DNA of 64,000 nt, from positions 2,852,001-2,916,000 of the forward strand of contig NZ_CP026031.1 in NCBI RefSeq assembly GCF_003726095.1, in the 5' to 3' direction. The stretch comes from Niallia circulans. Lineage in GTDB: Bacteria; Bacillota; Bacilli; Bacillales; Cytobacillaceae. The stretch's first letter is position 1; each line of letters opens with the position of its first letter. The translations under genes were made by a program, and so were the position numbers. A model generated the notes under the pieces. That model was not told the DNA's origin and made no database searches. It saw only the letters and a list, made by a program, of their open reading frames with translations. Below, piece by piece: positions 1-7,490 of the stretch.

Positions 1-427
1 TAGTCATCTTCAGACGAAAATGACTATTTACTTTCTTTAGAAAGTCTACTGTCAATACCCCTAGCATTACACCAACCACAGGAACAACAGCCTTTGTCAT
101 TCCTAATACCCAAGGCTTATCTTTAAAGGAATTTAAAAAAGTTAATAAAACAATCATTAATAATATCGTCGGAACAACAGATGCAATAATAGCGTTTATC
201 ATCCCGAATACGCCCTTTACTTGCCAGCCAATATAACCAGCCATTTTCGTGGCAATTGGTCCTGGCAACGCATTTCCTAATGCCAAAACATCAGAAAACT
301 CATCATCTGTCATCCATTTATATTTATCCACTACTTCGTTTTTTACAAGAGGAATTGAAGAAGGACCACCGCCATATCCTAAAATCCCTACCCGAAAAAA
401 AGCAAGAAATAGATGCCAATGTGTCAT
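1..427 (-). CDS. Chromate transporter half-protein (ChrA family), 3' end cut by window
   Basis: The reading frame is open from an ATG at 425-427 to the window edge, about 142 residues. The start follows AGAAAGGTTG. The N-terminus carries the ChrA signatures FRVGILGYGGGPSSIP and LALGNALPGPIATKMAGYIG, followed by hydrophobic segments. It is a membrane protein of the CHR family, whose short forms (about 180-195 aa) work as pairs to export chromate. It lies 25 bp after the gamma-glutamyltransferase stop, so the two are probably co-transcribed. B. subtilis has the same company (ywrA/ywrB beside ywrD). The partner half is outside the window. The family call is firm, the substrate is inferred. Confidence 0.88.
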   Translation of the reverse strand, partial: MTHWHLFLAFFRVGILGYGGGPSSIPLVKNEVVDKYKWMTDDEFSDVLALGNALPGPIATKMAGYIGWQVKGVFGMINAIIASVVPTILLMIVLLTFLNSFKDKPWVLGMTKAVVPVVGVMLGVLTVDFLKKVNSHFRLKMT

Positions 428-451
428 AAACTCAACAACCTTTCTGCAGCT

Positions 452-2062
452 TTACCAGGAGGCAATCGTTCCATCTGTTCTTGATTCTGTTCCTCCAATT
501 AATACACCTGTTTCTTCATCTCTCCAGATAATCTGTCCTCTGCCGAAATGTCCAAACTCTGTAGCCGTTTGAATCTCATGTCCCCGCCTTGCAAGTGCTT
601 GAGCTAAATAGTTAGGAAAATGCGGCTCTACTAGTATCTTCTTCCCTTCCGTCCACTGCCAGCGCGGCGCATCTAAAGCCGCTTGTGGATTCAAATGAAA
701 GTCGATTGTATTGGTGACAATTTGGAAATGACCTTGTGGCTGCATATAACCGCCCATCACCCCAAAAGGTCCGATTGGCTTATTATCTTTCGTAAGGAAT
801 CCAGGGATAATTGTATGATAGGTTCTTTTCCCCGGTTTTAATGCATTGGGATGAGCTGGATCGAGGGAAAAATCATGCCCCCTGTTTTGCATGCTAATCC
901 CTGTTCCGGGAATGACAATTCCTGAGCCGAAGCCCATGTAATTACTTTGAATATAGGAAATCATATTTCCTTCTTCATCTGCTGCGGCTAAGTAAACCGT
1001 TCCTCCCTTTGGAGGTGATAGCGGTTCAGGTGTAATGGCTTGGTCGCCAATTTTTTTTCTTCTTAAAGCAGCATATTCTTCGCTTAATAATTCCTTTACT
1101 GTATGAGGCATTTCCTTTTCATCGGTAATAAATGCTTTTCCATCCGTAAATGCAAGCTTCATTGCTTCTATATGTTTATGGTATGTATCAACAGAATCCT
1201 TCTCTGTTAACTTGAAGCCTTTAGCAATATTAAGTGCCATTAATGCGACCAATCCTTGCCCGTTCGGCGGGATTTCCCAAACATCATAACCTTTATAAGA
1301 AACAGAAATTGGCTCCACCCATTCAGGATAATAACGCTCTAAATCTTCTTTTTGAAGATAGCCATTATGCTCTTTCATAAACTGTGCTATTTTATCAGCT
1401 AATTCCCCACGATAAAAGCTCTCTGCATTTGTTTCTGCAATAGAGCGCAATGTAGAAGCATGACCTGGTGATGACCAAATCTCCCCAATTTGTGGTGCTT
1501 TTCTATTAGGAGTAAACGTATCAAACCAAGGCGTATATTCATCTCCTTGAAAACTTTCTTTAAAGCGATTATAGGCCAGATTCCAATACTTTCCGAGAGT
1601 TGGGCTAACTGGATAGCCTTCTTCAGCAAGACGAATAGCTGGTGCCAATGCTTCTTTCAAAGGTAATTTCCCAAACTTTTCTGAAAGTGACGCCCAGGCA
1701 GATGGAACACCTGGTACTGTTACTGGAATAACGCCATAAGTTGGTATCTTTTCTAGCCCTTTTGCTTTTAACGAATCAATGGAAATAGAGCTTGGTGCAG
1801 GTCCGCTCGCATTTAATCCATGCAGCTTATCCTTGAACCATACAAGTGCAAAGGAATCTCCGCCGATTCCATTAGAAGTTGGTTCCACTACTGTTAATGC
1901 CGCGGCTGTTGCAATTGCTGCATCAATCGCATTTCCGCCCTTTTGTAAAATCTCTAAACCAGCTTGAGCAGCAAGAGGCTGCGACGTAGCAACCATTCCC
2001 CTTTTTGCAAAAACAGTATTTCGCTGAGAAGGATAAGGGTGATACAAGTAATCTAGTTTCAT
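452..2062 (-). CDS. ywrD: Gamma-glutamyltransferase family protein (YwrD-like)
   Basis: This 536-aa N-terminal-nucleophile hydrolase belongs to the gamma-glutamyltransferase family, which cleaves or transfers gamma-glutamyl groups and self-cleaves into two subunits. GNAIDAA (about 43-49), GGDSF (67-71) and LNASGPAP (83-90) are family motifs. The expected nucleophile is Thr354 in KGGTVYLAAADEEGN; classical enzymes have Thr-Thr-His there, so Thr-Val-Tyr is a variant. No signal peptide is visible, so it is probably cytosolic, unlike secreted Ggt. The start lies one base after the stop of a peptide-ABC-transporter remnant, and a chromate-transporter half follows. The YwrD assignment rests on family and on the nearby ywrC-type regulator. 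Confidence 0.88.
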   Translation of the reverse strand: MKLDYLYHPYPSQRNTVFAKRGMVATSQPLAAQAGLEILQKGGNAIDAAIATAAALTVVEPTSNGIGGDSFALVWFKDKLHGLNASGPAPSSISIDSLKAKGLEKIPTYGVIPVTVPGVPSAWASLSEKFGKLPLKEALAPAIRLAEEGYPVSPTLGKYWNLAYNRFKESFQGDEYTPWFDTFTPNRKAPQIGEIWSSPGHASTLRSIAETNAESFYRGELADKIAQFMKEHNGYLQKEDLERYYPEWVEPISVSYKGYDVWEIPPNGQGLVALMALNIAKGFKLTEKDSVDTYHKHIEAMKLAFTDGKAFITDEKEMPHTVKELLSEEYAALRRKKIGDQAITPEPLSPPKGGTVYLAAADEEGNMISYIQSNYMGFGSGIVIPGTGISMQNRGHDFSLDPAHPNALKPGKRTYHTIIPGFLTKDNKPIGPFGVMGGYMQPQGHFQIVTNTIDFHLNPQAALDAPRWQWTEGKKILVEPHFPNYLAQALARRGHEIQTATEFGHFGRGQIIWRDEETGVLIGGTESRTDGTIASW

Positions 2063-2063
2063 C

Positions 2064-2195
2064 TTAATTCAATTCCTTTCCGACATAATGACAGGCAACA
2101 AAGTGATTTACTTCTGCTTCTTGCCACTCTGGCTTTGCTTGTTTGCATAGATCTGTTGCTATCGGACAGCGTGTATGGAATGGACATATCTCTAT
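2064..2195 (-). pseudogene. 3' remnant of an oligopeptide/dipeptide ABC transporter ATPase gene (OppD/DppD/OppF type)
   Basis: Reading the minus strand gives a frame ending one base before the ggt start. Its last about 43 residues contain ICPFHTRCPIATDLC and HFVACHYV, the cysteine-rich C-terminal signature of peptide-transporter ATPases. The homology stops near 2195 and the sequence upstream is AT-rich with no Walker motifs, so only the tail survives. The one-base junction with ggt suggests an ancestral peptide-import/ggt operon that lost its front. A short 56-aa frame from an ATG at 2234 could still be translated, but the first residues do not look like the family. Confidence 0.72.
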
Positions 2196-2234
2196 AAGGG
2201 AGAGTACAAGCTGAAATAACCTTCTAATAATCAT

Positions 2235-2928
2235 GGAGATCAATCATCTCACCTTCCCCTCTTTGTAAAAATATCCAATTTTAACTTTCAGAAGGAAATC
2301 AAATCACTTTATTTGATTAACAAACGAAAGAAAATAATTAATATTCATGATTATAAGACAGTTATAAACAAAATTCTAGTCATTTTTCTAAAAAATTTAA
2401 TAATTATATATATTCTGCATTTACAGAAAACAAAAGAATCCTTTCGTACCTCTAATATTTACTTTCCCGAAATAATAATATATTTTCCACAAAGTATAGA
2501 GGGGAAATTACTAGAGAGCATGTGAGGTGAATTCTTTTAATAATCATTATTTTTTCAGTATTTTTATACTACTGTTATTTTCTTATAGTAATTTAGTTGC
2601 TTGAATCCCTTCAGATTAGTAGGGATGTAAAAAGATCAATATTATTTCAAGAAAGTACATACACTTATATTTTTTGTTGGAGATTTTTTTTAATTTGTGA
2701 ATTTCTCGGAGAGAATCGATGAGGTTTCCAATATTTCACAATATAGCTATTTAAGAAGGTCGATTTGCTAGGAAGGTTTGGTAATGGCAAGACATGTAAT
2801 TCATTTATATGAATTGGTGTGTAGGAAGGTTTGTAGGAAGGTTTGTAGTAATTATCTATTATCCTCCGCTTTTCGTCAGGAAGCGGAGGACAATAGACAA
2901 GTAGAAGAAAGCAATATTTCTTTTCTTC
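2235..2928. other. AT-rich gene-free stretch with short direct repeats
   Basis: About 700 bases without a credible gene. A 70-codon + frame at 2313-2525 is low-complexity Ile/Lys/Asn with no ribosome site. Three close copies of AGGAAGGTTTG occur at about 2770-2780, 2823-2833 and 2836-2846. The stretch ends in the hairpin at 2856-2896. It probably marks the scar of the deletion that removed the peptide transporter genes. Confidence 0.5.
2856..2896 (-). terminator. Long stem-loop after the 103-aa membrane protein gene
   Basis: Arms CTATTaTCCTCCGCTT (2856-2871) and AAGCGGAGGAcAATAG (2881-2896) pair over 16 positions with one mismatch around a 9-base loop. It lies 33 bp past the stop of the minus-strand gene. 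There is no good T run, so termination is inferred from position and stem strength. Confidence 0.5.
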
Positions 2929-3240
2929 TTAAGGCGCAAAATCAATTTGACCAGTAAACAAGAGGATAAAAATGATGATCCAAAATATAAACAAAGAACA
3001 GGAAAATATGAAAGATATTATAGGGATTACCTTTTTCTCTGTTTTCTTCATCATTGCAATGATTGATAATAGGATCCCTGTACCCGTAAGAATAAATGTA
3101 ATATAATCACCAACCGCATTTCCGTTATTAGCTATTCTTGTCGGTGTGACAAAAACAATAAAGACACAAATAATACCAATGGCAAGAGCAATATAACTAA
3201 TTATACTGTACTTTTTTGGTGTGTTGATTTTATTTTCCAA
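2929..3240 (-). CDS. Small multi-pass membrane protein, unknown function
   Basis: A 103-aa protein starting at a TTG, about nine bases after AGAAAGG. A short charged N-terminus (MENKINTPKK) is followed by three hydrophobic segments at about 13-32, 46-64 and 71-96, a Lys-rich loop KKTEKK between the last two, and a short C-terminal tail. I recognise no family or catalytic motif. It sits alone between the ywrC-type regulator gene and the deletion scar, with a stem-loop after it, so it may be monocistronic. The frame, ribosome site and transmembrane pattern support a real gene. Confidence 0.68.
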   Translation of the reverse strand: MENKINTPKKYSIISYIALAIGIICVFIVFVTPTRIANNGNAVGDYITFILTGTGILLSIIAMMKKTEKKVIPIISFIFSCSLFIFWIIIFILLFTGQIDFAP

Positions 3241-3346
3241 ATATAAACAACCTTTCTAATTTTTATAATATACATGTATTTTATCATGCTTTTTCTTAAT
3301 TATGGAAATTAATTCGGATAGACTTTGGAAAAAAGAAGACAATAAA

Positions 3347-3393
3347 ATACCAAACAAAAGATTAACATAATAAATTTGATCTTTGTTTGGTAT
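3347..3393 (-). terminator. Terminator of the Lrp/AsnC gene
   Basis: ATACCAAACAAAAGAT (3347-3362) pairs with ATCTTTGTTTGGTAT (3379-3393) with one bulged base. On the minus strand the stem ends in TATTTTATTG. It begins six bases after the stop of the regulator gene. Confidence 0.7.
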
Positions 3394-3398
3394 TTGCT

Positions 3399-3848
3399 TC
3401 AAATTTTTAAACCATTTCTACTTTTAAACCTTCTTAGAAGAATATGGCTTTCCACTCTTGTGATGCCTTCTAAGGAATATAATTCGTTGTTTGTAAAGCT
3501 TTCTAGTGCTTCGAAGTCTTCGACGAGAACGTGCATATGTAAGGTGCTTGGCCCCGTCATTTGATAGCAGCTAGCCACCACAGGATTTTCCGCTAGTGTT
3601 TGAGCTACTTGAATGAGGGAAGCTGGCTCGCAGTCTACTTCAAAAAAAGCAGAAACTGTTTTGCCTACTTTTTCCGAATTGATTACAGCACTGAATTTTT
3701 CAATCACTCCATTTTCGATTAGTTGGCTGACTCGCTCTCTTATAGCCACGCGAGATAATTGCAGCTCTTTGCCAATTTCCACATAGGAAAGTCTGCCATT
3801 TGCTGTTAGTAATTCTAATATTTTTTTATCTATTGCATCTAATTTCAT
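3399..3848 (-). CDS. ywrC: Lrp/AsnC family transcriptional regulator (YwrC-like)
   Basis: This 149-aa protein has the two-part Lrp/AsnC layout. An N-terminal winged helix-turn-helix (MKLDAIDKKILELLTANGRL, about 1-60) binds DNA. A C-terminal RAM ligand-binding domain (about 65-140) contains VVASCYQMTGPSTLHMHVLV. Such proteins form octamers and respond to amino acids or similar small molecules. The ATG follows GTGGTGA by a few bases. In B. subtilis ywrC lies beside ywrD and the chromate-transporter genes, and the same three families are here within 4 kb, so it may regulate them. That role is inference. Confidence 0.88.
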   Translation of the reverse strand: MKLDAIDKKILELLTANGRLSYVEIGKELQLSRVAIRERVSQLIENGVIEKFSAVINSEKVGKTVSAFFEVDCEPASLIQVAQTLAENPVVASCYQMTGPSTLHMHVLVEDFEALESFTNNELYSLEGITRVESHILLRRFKSRNGLKI

Positions 3849-4035
3849 TTAATCACCACGCATCTTCTCTTTATAAAATATGTTTCATTATAGCTTGTAG
3901 ATAGGAAATAAGAAAGTATTCTTTAGAATTTTCAAACTTTCTAAAGTAAATGACAAGCACGAATGGAATATTTAGTTGAATTGTCTATTGACTTGGGGGG
4001 ATAACGAATTTTCTTGTGTTATATCAACATATAGA

Positions 4036-4069
4036 ATAAAGCCTGCAATGTAATCACTGCAGGCTTTAT
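4036..4069 (-). terminator. Terminator of hpf
   Basis: Perfect 12-bp arms ATAAAGCCTGCA (4036-4047) and TGCAGGCTTTAT (4058-4069), 7 bp beyond the hpf stop. The minus-strand stem runs into TTTATTCT. Confidence 0.8.
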
Positions 4070-4075
4070 CCATTA

Positions 4076-4624
4076 TTATTGAGCTTCAATCAGGCCGTAT
4101 TTCCCATCTTTCCGTTTATAAACGATATTGGTGTTGTTAGTTTCTGCGTCTGTATAAACGAAAAAGTTATGGCCTAGTAAATCCATTTGCAGGATTGCTT
4201 CTTCACTATCCATTGGTTTTAGATTGAAGCGTTTTTGGCGGACAATTTCTAGCTCCTGTTCTTCTTCCTCCACATTTGGTGTGCTTTCGTAAGAACCAAA
4301 TAGTTCATTCAGATTTCCTTTTTCTCTATGCTTACGATTTACTTTTGTTTTATGTTTTCTTATTTGTCTTTCTAATTTATCAGAGATTAAATCAATAGCT
4401 GCATACATATCCATATGATCTTCTTCTGCACGTAACAGCAACTGGGACATTGGAATTGTAACCTCTACCTTGGATGTTTTATCATTGTACGTTTTTAAAT
4501 TCACATTTACTTGTGCATCTGGTGATTCAGAAAAATATCTTTCTAATTTAGAGATTTTCTTTTCGACATACTCTCTAATTGCTGGAGTTACCTCAATGTT
4601 TTCTCCTCTAATGTTGAAATTCAT
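4076..4624 (-). CDS. hpf: Long-form ribosome hibernation promoting factor
   Basis: This 182-aa protein is the long HPF (B. subtilis YvyD), which pairs 70S ribosomes into inactive 100S dimers in stationary phase and stress. The N-terminal beta-alpha-beta domain (about 1-100, MNFNIRGENIEVTPAIREYV) binds the decoding centre. A charged linker leads to the C-terminal dimerisation domain (about 125-182, EEAILQMDLLGHNFFVYTD and YKRKDGKYGLIE). Length equals the family norm. AAAGGAGGAGT precedes the ATG. A strong sigma-B site lies 108-133 bp upstream. It is monocistronic with its own terminator. Confidence 0.97.
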   Translation of the reverse strand: MNFNIRGENIEVTPAIREYVEKKISKLERYFSESPDAQVNVNLKTYNDKTSKVEVTIPMSQLLLRAEEDHMDMYAAIDLISDKLERQIRKHKTKVNRKHREKGNLNELFGSYESTPNVEEEEQELEIVRQKRFNLKPMDSEEAILQMDLLGHNFFVYTDAETNNTNIVYKRKDGKYGLIEAQ

Positions 4625-4731
4625 AAGTTACTCCTCCTTTATAGTTTCCAGTGCAAGTCTTATTTTTTCCTTATAGGAAATGAAAATATACCATATAAGG
4701 AATTATTTTGACTATACTATCTATTTCTATC

Positions 4732-4757
4732 ATACCCTGGCAAAATCCTGCTAAAAC
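4732..4757 (-). promoter_or_regulatory. Sigma-B promoter of hpf
   Basis: The minus strand reads GTTTTA, a 14-base spacer, then GGGTAT, matching the Bacillus general-stress consensus (GTTTaa, 12-15 bases, GGGtAt). It is about 108 bp upstream of the hpf start, and no other gene lies downstream on this strand before hpf. B. subtilis yvyD is known to be sigma-B controlled. Confidence 0.85.
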
Positions 4758-5239
4758 GATAAGAAATTTCGACAAAATTGTGAACTTTTTAAATACAAAC
4801 GCTTACTATTATTCTATCAAAAATTATTTTCAACAAATTTTTATGTTAGAAAATGTTTCAAATCGATTAACAGCGGTTATATATACACCATAATCAAAAC
4901 GTTTAGCTCGTACGAAAATAAAGTGACTGATTACCACCTAGTAAAAAGAACTAGTTCTTTGAAAAAAGAAGATAGGCAAGTGTTAGTATAACCAGTATTT
5001 TCTATTTCAAAAGTAGAGGCTATTGAAGTTAAATATCTATACAAAGATTCTCCCTTTTGAAAAACATTTCGACATAATCTATGAGAAGAAGCCTATATTC
5101 CTAACAATAGATGGAATTATGAGTATTACTTATTCGGTCGGTGTCGAGTTTTAGCGAAATTAATCAAAATATTTTTACAATTCAATGTTTTATATTTGCT
5201 ACAATGAACACATTAAGAATTTAACCTGGAGGTAAAAGA
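4758..5239. other. Gene-free region between hpf and the 32-aa peptide gene
   Basis: AT-rich. The frame at 4708-4893 lacks a ribosome site and overlaps the sigma-B promoter, so I do not call it. Toward the right end TGCTACAAT (5198-5205) is an extended -10 element with TTTACA at 5174-5179 (spacing long), a plausible sigma-A promoter for the small peptide gene. Confidence 0.45.
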
Positions 5240-5338
5240 ATGAGTGAAGCAATTTTACAGAATCAGCCTGAATTAGAACTAAAGGAAATGGAAGAGGAAG
5301 AGTACTATTACAAGTTGTGGGAAGACGATCGTTTATAG
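5240..5338 (+). CDS. Small acidic peptide, 32 aa, unknown
   Basis: The ATG at 5240 follows CTGGAGGTAAAAGA, a near-perfect ribosome site, and an extended -10 lies about 35 bp upstream. The peptide begins MSEAILQNQPELELKEMEEE, then has a run of tyrosines and ends KLWEDDRL. It has about ten acidic residues and no membrane segment or export signal. I do not recognise a family. An inverted repeat AAGAACA/TGTTCTT (5369-5399) follows and may terminate it before glgC. The translation signals make it a credible gene, its function is unknown. Confidence 0.6.
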   Translation: MSEAILQNQPELELKEMEEEEYYYKLWEDDRL

Positions 5339-5495
5339 GCCGAAATAGATCTACTTGATAAGAAAGGAAAGAACATTTGCTTTTTTAAGAAGTGTTCTTA
5401 AAATTTGAAATCTTCCTGGTAAAATAAGTAATAAATTACTTTCTTTTGAATTTCTAACAAATGAACTTTGATAACGCATACTGGAGGGATCTATT

Positions 5496-6662
5496 TTGAA
5501 TAAAAAATGTATTGCAATGCTATTGGCTGGCGGAAGAGGGACAAGACTAAAAAAACTAACAGAAGAATTAGCAAAACCGGCAGTACCCTTTGGGGGAAAA
5601 TACCGTATTGTTGATTTTACATTAAGTAATTGCCGTAATTCAGGAATAGATACTGTTGGTGTATTAACACAATATCAGCCGCATGTACTGCAAAATTACA
5701 TTAAAGACGGAAAAGATTGGGATTTGGACAGCAGAGATGGCGGACTAAGCATCCTCCCTCCATACCAATGTGGTACAGAAGAACGCTGGTATGATGGTAC
5801 AGCCCATGCTATCTATCAAAATATATCCTATATTGACCAGTATAACCCGGATTATGTTCTCGTTATTTCTGGTGACCATATTTACAAAATGGATTATAAT
5901 TTAATGCTGCAGCAGCATATCAAAACAGGGGCAGATGCAACAATTTCTGTTACGGAGGTTCCTTGGGAGGAAGCAAATCGTTTCGGTATTATGAACACAG
6001 ATGGCACCAATAATCGAATCGTCGACTTTGAAGAAAAACCATCTAATCCTAAATCAAATCTAGCTTCCATGGGTGTATATATTTTCAAATGGAAAACGCT
6101 TAAATCTTATCTACAAAAAGAAGAAAAGAACGAATTATCTTCTAAGGACTTTGGAAAAGATATTATTCCTGCCATGCTGACAGATAACCGCAAACTACAT
6201 GCTTACACATTTAAAGGTTATTGGAAGGACGTTGGGACAATCGACAGCTTCTGGGAAGCAAATATGGACTTATTATCAAAGGAAAGCAATATCTTTCTAA
6301 ATGACAAAGACTGGACCGTATTTACCCACGAACAGTGCTACGCCCCGTCCTATATCGAATCTTCCGCTACCGTAAATCGCTCCATTATCAGTGAAGGCTG
6401 CGAAATTTATGGAACTGTTGAAAACTCTGTTATCTTCAATGATGTCATTATCGGAAAAGGAGCAATCGTCAAAGATTCCGTACTCCTACCTGGAACCGTT
6501 ATCGGCGAAAATGCTGTCATTGAAAAAAGCGTAACAGCATGCAATGTAACAGTGGGAGATCACAGCATTATTGCACCAAAGGATGCTGATTCAGAAATTA
6601 TTTTGATCGGTGAAAGTATTGAGAATAAACAGACCCGTGTTGGGTTGTCTAGAGTGATTTGA
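5496..6662 (+). CDS. glgC: Glucose-1-phosphate adenylyltransferase
   Basis: This 388-aa protein makes ADP-glucose from ATP and glucose-1-phosphate, the first step of glycogen synthesis. The nucleotidyltransferase domain (about 1-250) has the pyrophosphorylase loop [20 protein letters not shown] (about 12-31) and [11 protein letters not shown]. The C-terminal left-handed beta-helix (about 280-388) has hexapeptide repeats such as [19 protein letters not shown]. Translation starts at a TTG eight bases after TGGAGGG. In B. subtilis glgC lies in glgBCDAP; here it is alone, followed by a terminator and convergent flagellar genes, so the remaining glycogen genes must be elsewhere or absent. Confidence 0.96.
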   Translation: MNKKCIAMLLAGGRGTRLKKLTEELAKPAVPFGGKYRIVDFTLSNCRNSGIDTVGVLTQYQPHVLQNYIKDGKDWDLDSRDGGLSILPPYQCGTEERWYDGTAHAIYQNISYIDQYNPDYVLVISGDHIYKMDYNLMLQQHIKTGADATISVTEVPWEEANRFGIMNTDGTNNRIVDFEEKPSNPKSNLASMGVYIFKWKTLKSYLQKEEKNELSSKDFGKDIIPAMLTDNRKLHAYTFKGYWKDVGTIDSFWEANMDLLSKESNIFLNDKDWTVFTHEQCYAPSYIESSATVNRSIISEGCEIYGTVENSVIFNDVIIGKGAIVKDSVLLPGTVIGENAVIEKSVTACNVTVGDHSIIAPKDADSEIILIGESIENKQTRVGLSRVI

Positions 6663-6675
6663 ATATAATATTAAA

Positions 6676-6713
6676 TAAAAAGATTGTTGCCTTAATTGGC
6701 AACAACCTTTTTA
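6676..6713. terminator. Bidirectional terminator between glgC and fliT
   Basis: AAAAAGATTGTTGCC and GGCAACAACCTTTTT (about 6678-6712) form a stem with A tracts on the left and T tracts on the right. It ends glgC on the plus strand and the flaG-fliDST operon on the minus strand. The fliT stop codon lies inside its right flank. Confidence 0.88.
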
Positions 6714-7064
6714 TTTTTTCTTATCATAAAACATACCATCTATAGAGATATTTCCACCATACGGATCATTATATTGATTAATCCTTTTCTTTCTCACTTG
6801 CTGCTGCTTTAAATCTGTTTTTATTTTCCCTTGCAAAGAAAACATCTTGTCATTCAGAAGTTTCTCTGAAGCTATCATTTCCTTTTTATCTGCTTCATTA
6901 ATCTTCGGCCATAAAGGAAGCTGATTTAATAGTTCTTCCCTCTTCTCTAATAAATCATTTATTTCCTTTATAACAGCTTCTCTTTCCTCTATCGTTCCTT
7001 CCTCTATCGTAAGAAGTCCAAGCAGCTTTTTCGTACACTCTTTATAGTCAGTTAATAGACTCAT
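6711..7064 (-). CDS. fliT: Flagellar chaperone FliT-like protein
   Basis: A 117-aa, mostly helical, charged protein from an ATG that overlaps the fliS stop (TAATG), giving translational coupling. Reading from further upstream would run through fliS, so I chose the start MSLLTDYKECTKKLL. The family binds FliD to escort it to the export gate. Position after fliD-fliS and the size match B. subtilis FliT. The sequence is poorly conserved, so the call rests largely on context. A bidirectional terminator overlaps its stop. Confidence 0.85.
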   Translation of the reverse strand: MSLLTDYKECTKKLLGLLTIEEGTIEEREAVIKEINDLLEKREELLNQLPLWPKINEADKKEMIASEKLLNDKMFSLQGKIKTDLKQQQVRKKRINQYNDPYGGNISIDGMFYDKKK

Positions 7065-7465
7065 TATGCTAATCCATTGGAAGGTCCAATATCTTTTTTC
7101 GCTATTTTTATTACTTCCTTCCAAGTATCACGAAATTCGATAACATAACCTTCGACTTCATTTAATATATTAATATCATTCTTAGTATTAGCTTCCACTA
7201 ACCTTCTGTAAATATAATCGTACATTTGGAGCATATTTTTAGAAATATCGATCTCTAAATTTAATGTAATCATCAACTCATTAATGATATTTTGTGCTTT
7301 ACCCAGATTTTCATTTCGTTTTTCAATATTTTTATCCTCAATAGCTCTTTTCGCTAATGTAATAAATTTCAAACAACCATTATACAGCATAAGAGTCAAA
7401 TCACCGGGAGACGAAGTATTGACTGCATTCTGCTTATAGGTTTGGTATGGTTGATTAACTGCCAT
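7064..7465 (-). CDS. fliS: Flagellar export chaperone FliS
   Basis: This 133-aa helical chaperone binds the C-terminus of flagellin in the cytoplasm and delivers it to the export apparatus. The family signature is clear: YQTYKQNAVNTSSPGDLTLMLYNGCLKFI near the N-terminus and LEIDISKNMLQMYDYIYRRL in the middle. It lies 25 bp downstream of fliD, with the usual fliD-fliS-fliT order, and overlaps fliT. A diverged second FliS-like gene at 34854-35285 sits next to the second flagellin, so this copy probably serves Hag. Confidence 0.96.
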   Translation of the reverse strand: MAVNQPYQTYKQNAVNTSSPGDLTLMLYNGCLKFITLAKRAIEDKNIEKRNENLGKAQNIINELMITLNLEIDISKNMLQMYDYIYRRLVEANTKNDINILNEVEGYVIEFRDTWKEVIKIAKKDIGPSNGLA

Positions 7466-7490
7466 CTACTTACTCACCCCTAAGTTATTA

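Noticed and set aside
2313..2525. 70-codon plus-strand frame in AT-rich DNA
   Set aside because: Low-complexity Ile/Lys/Asn composition, no ribosome site, no recognisable domain.
4708..4893. 61-codon plus-strand frame upstream of hpf
   Set aside because: No ribosome site and it overlaps the sigma-B promoter of hpf.
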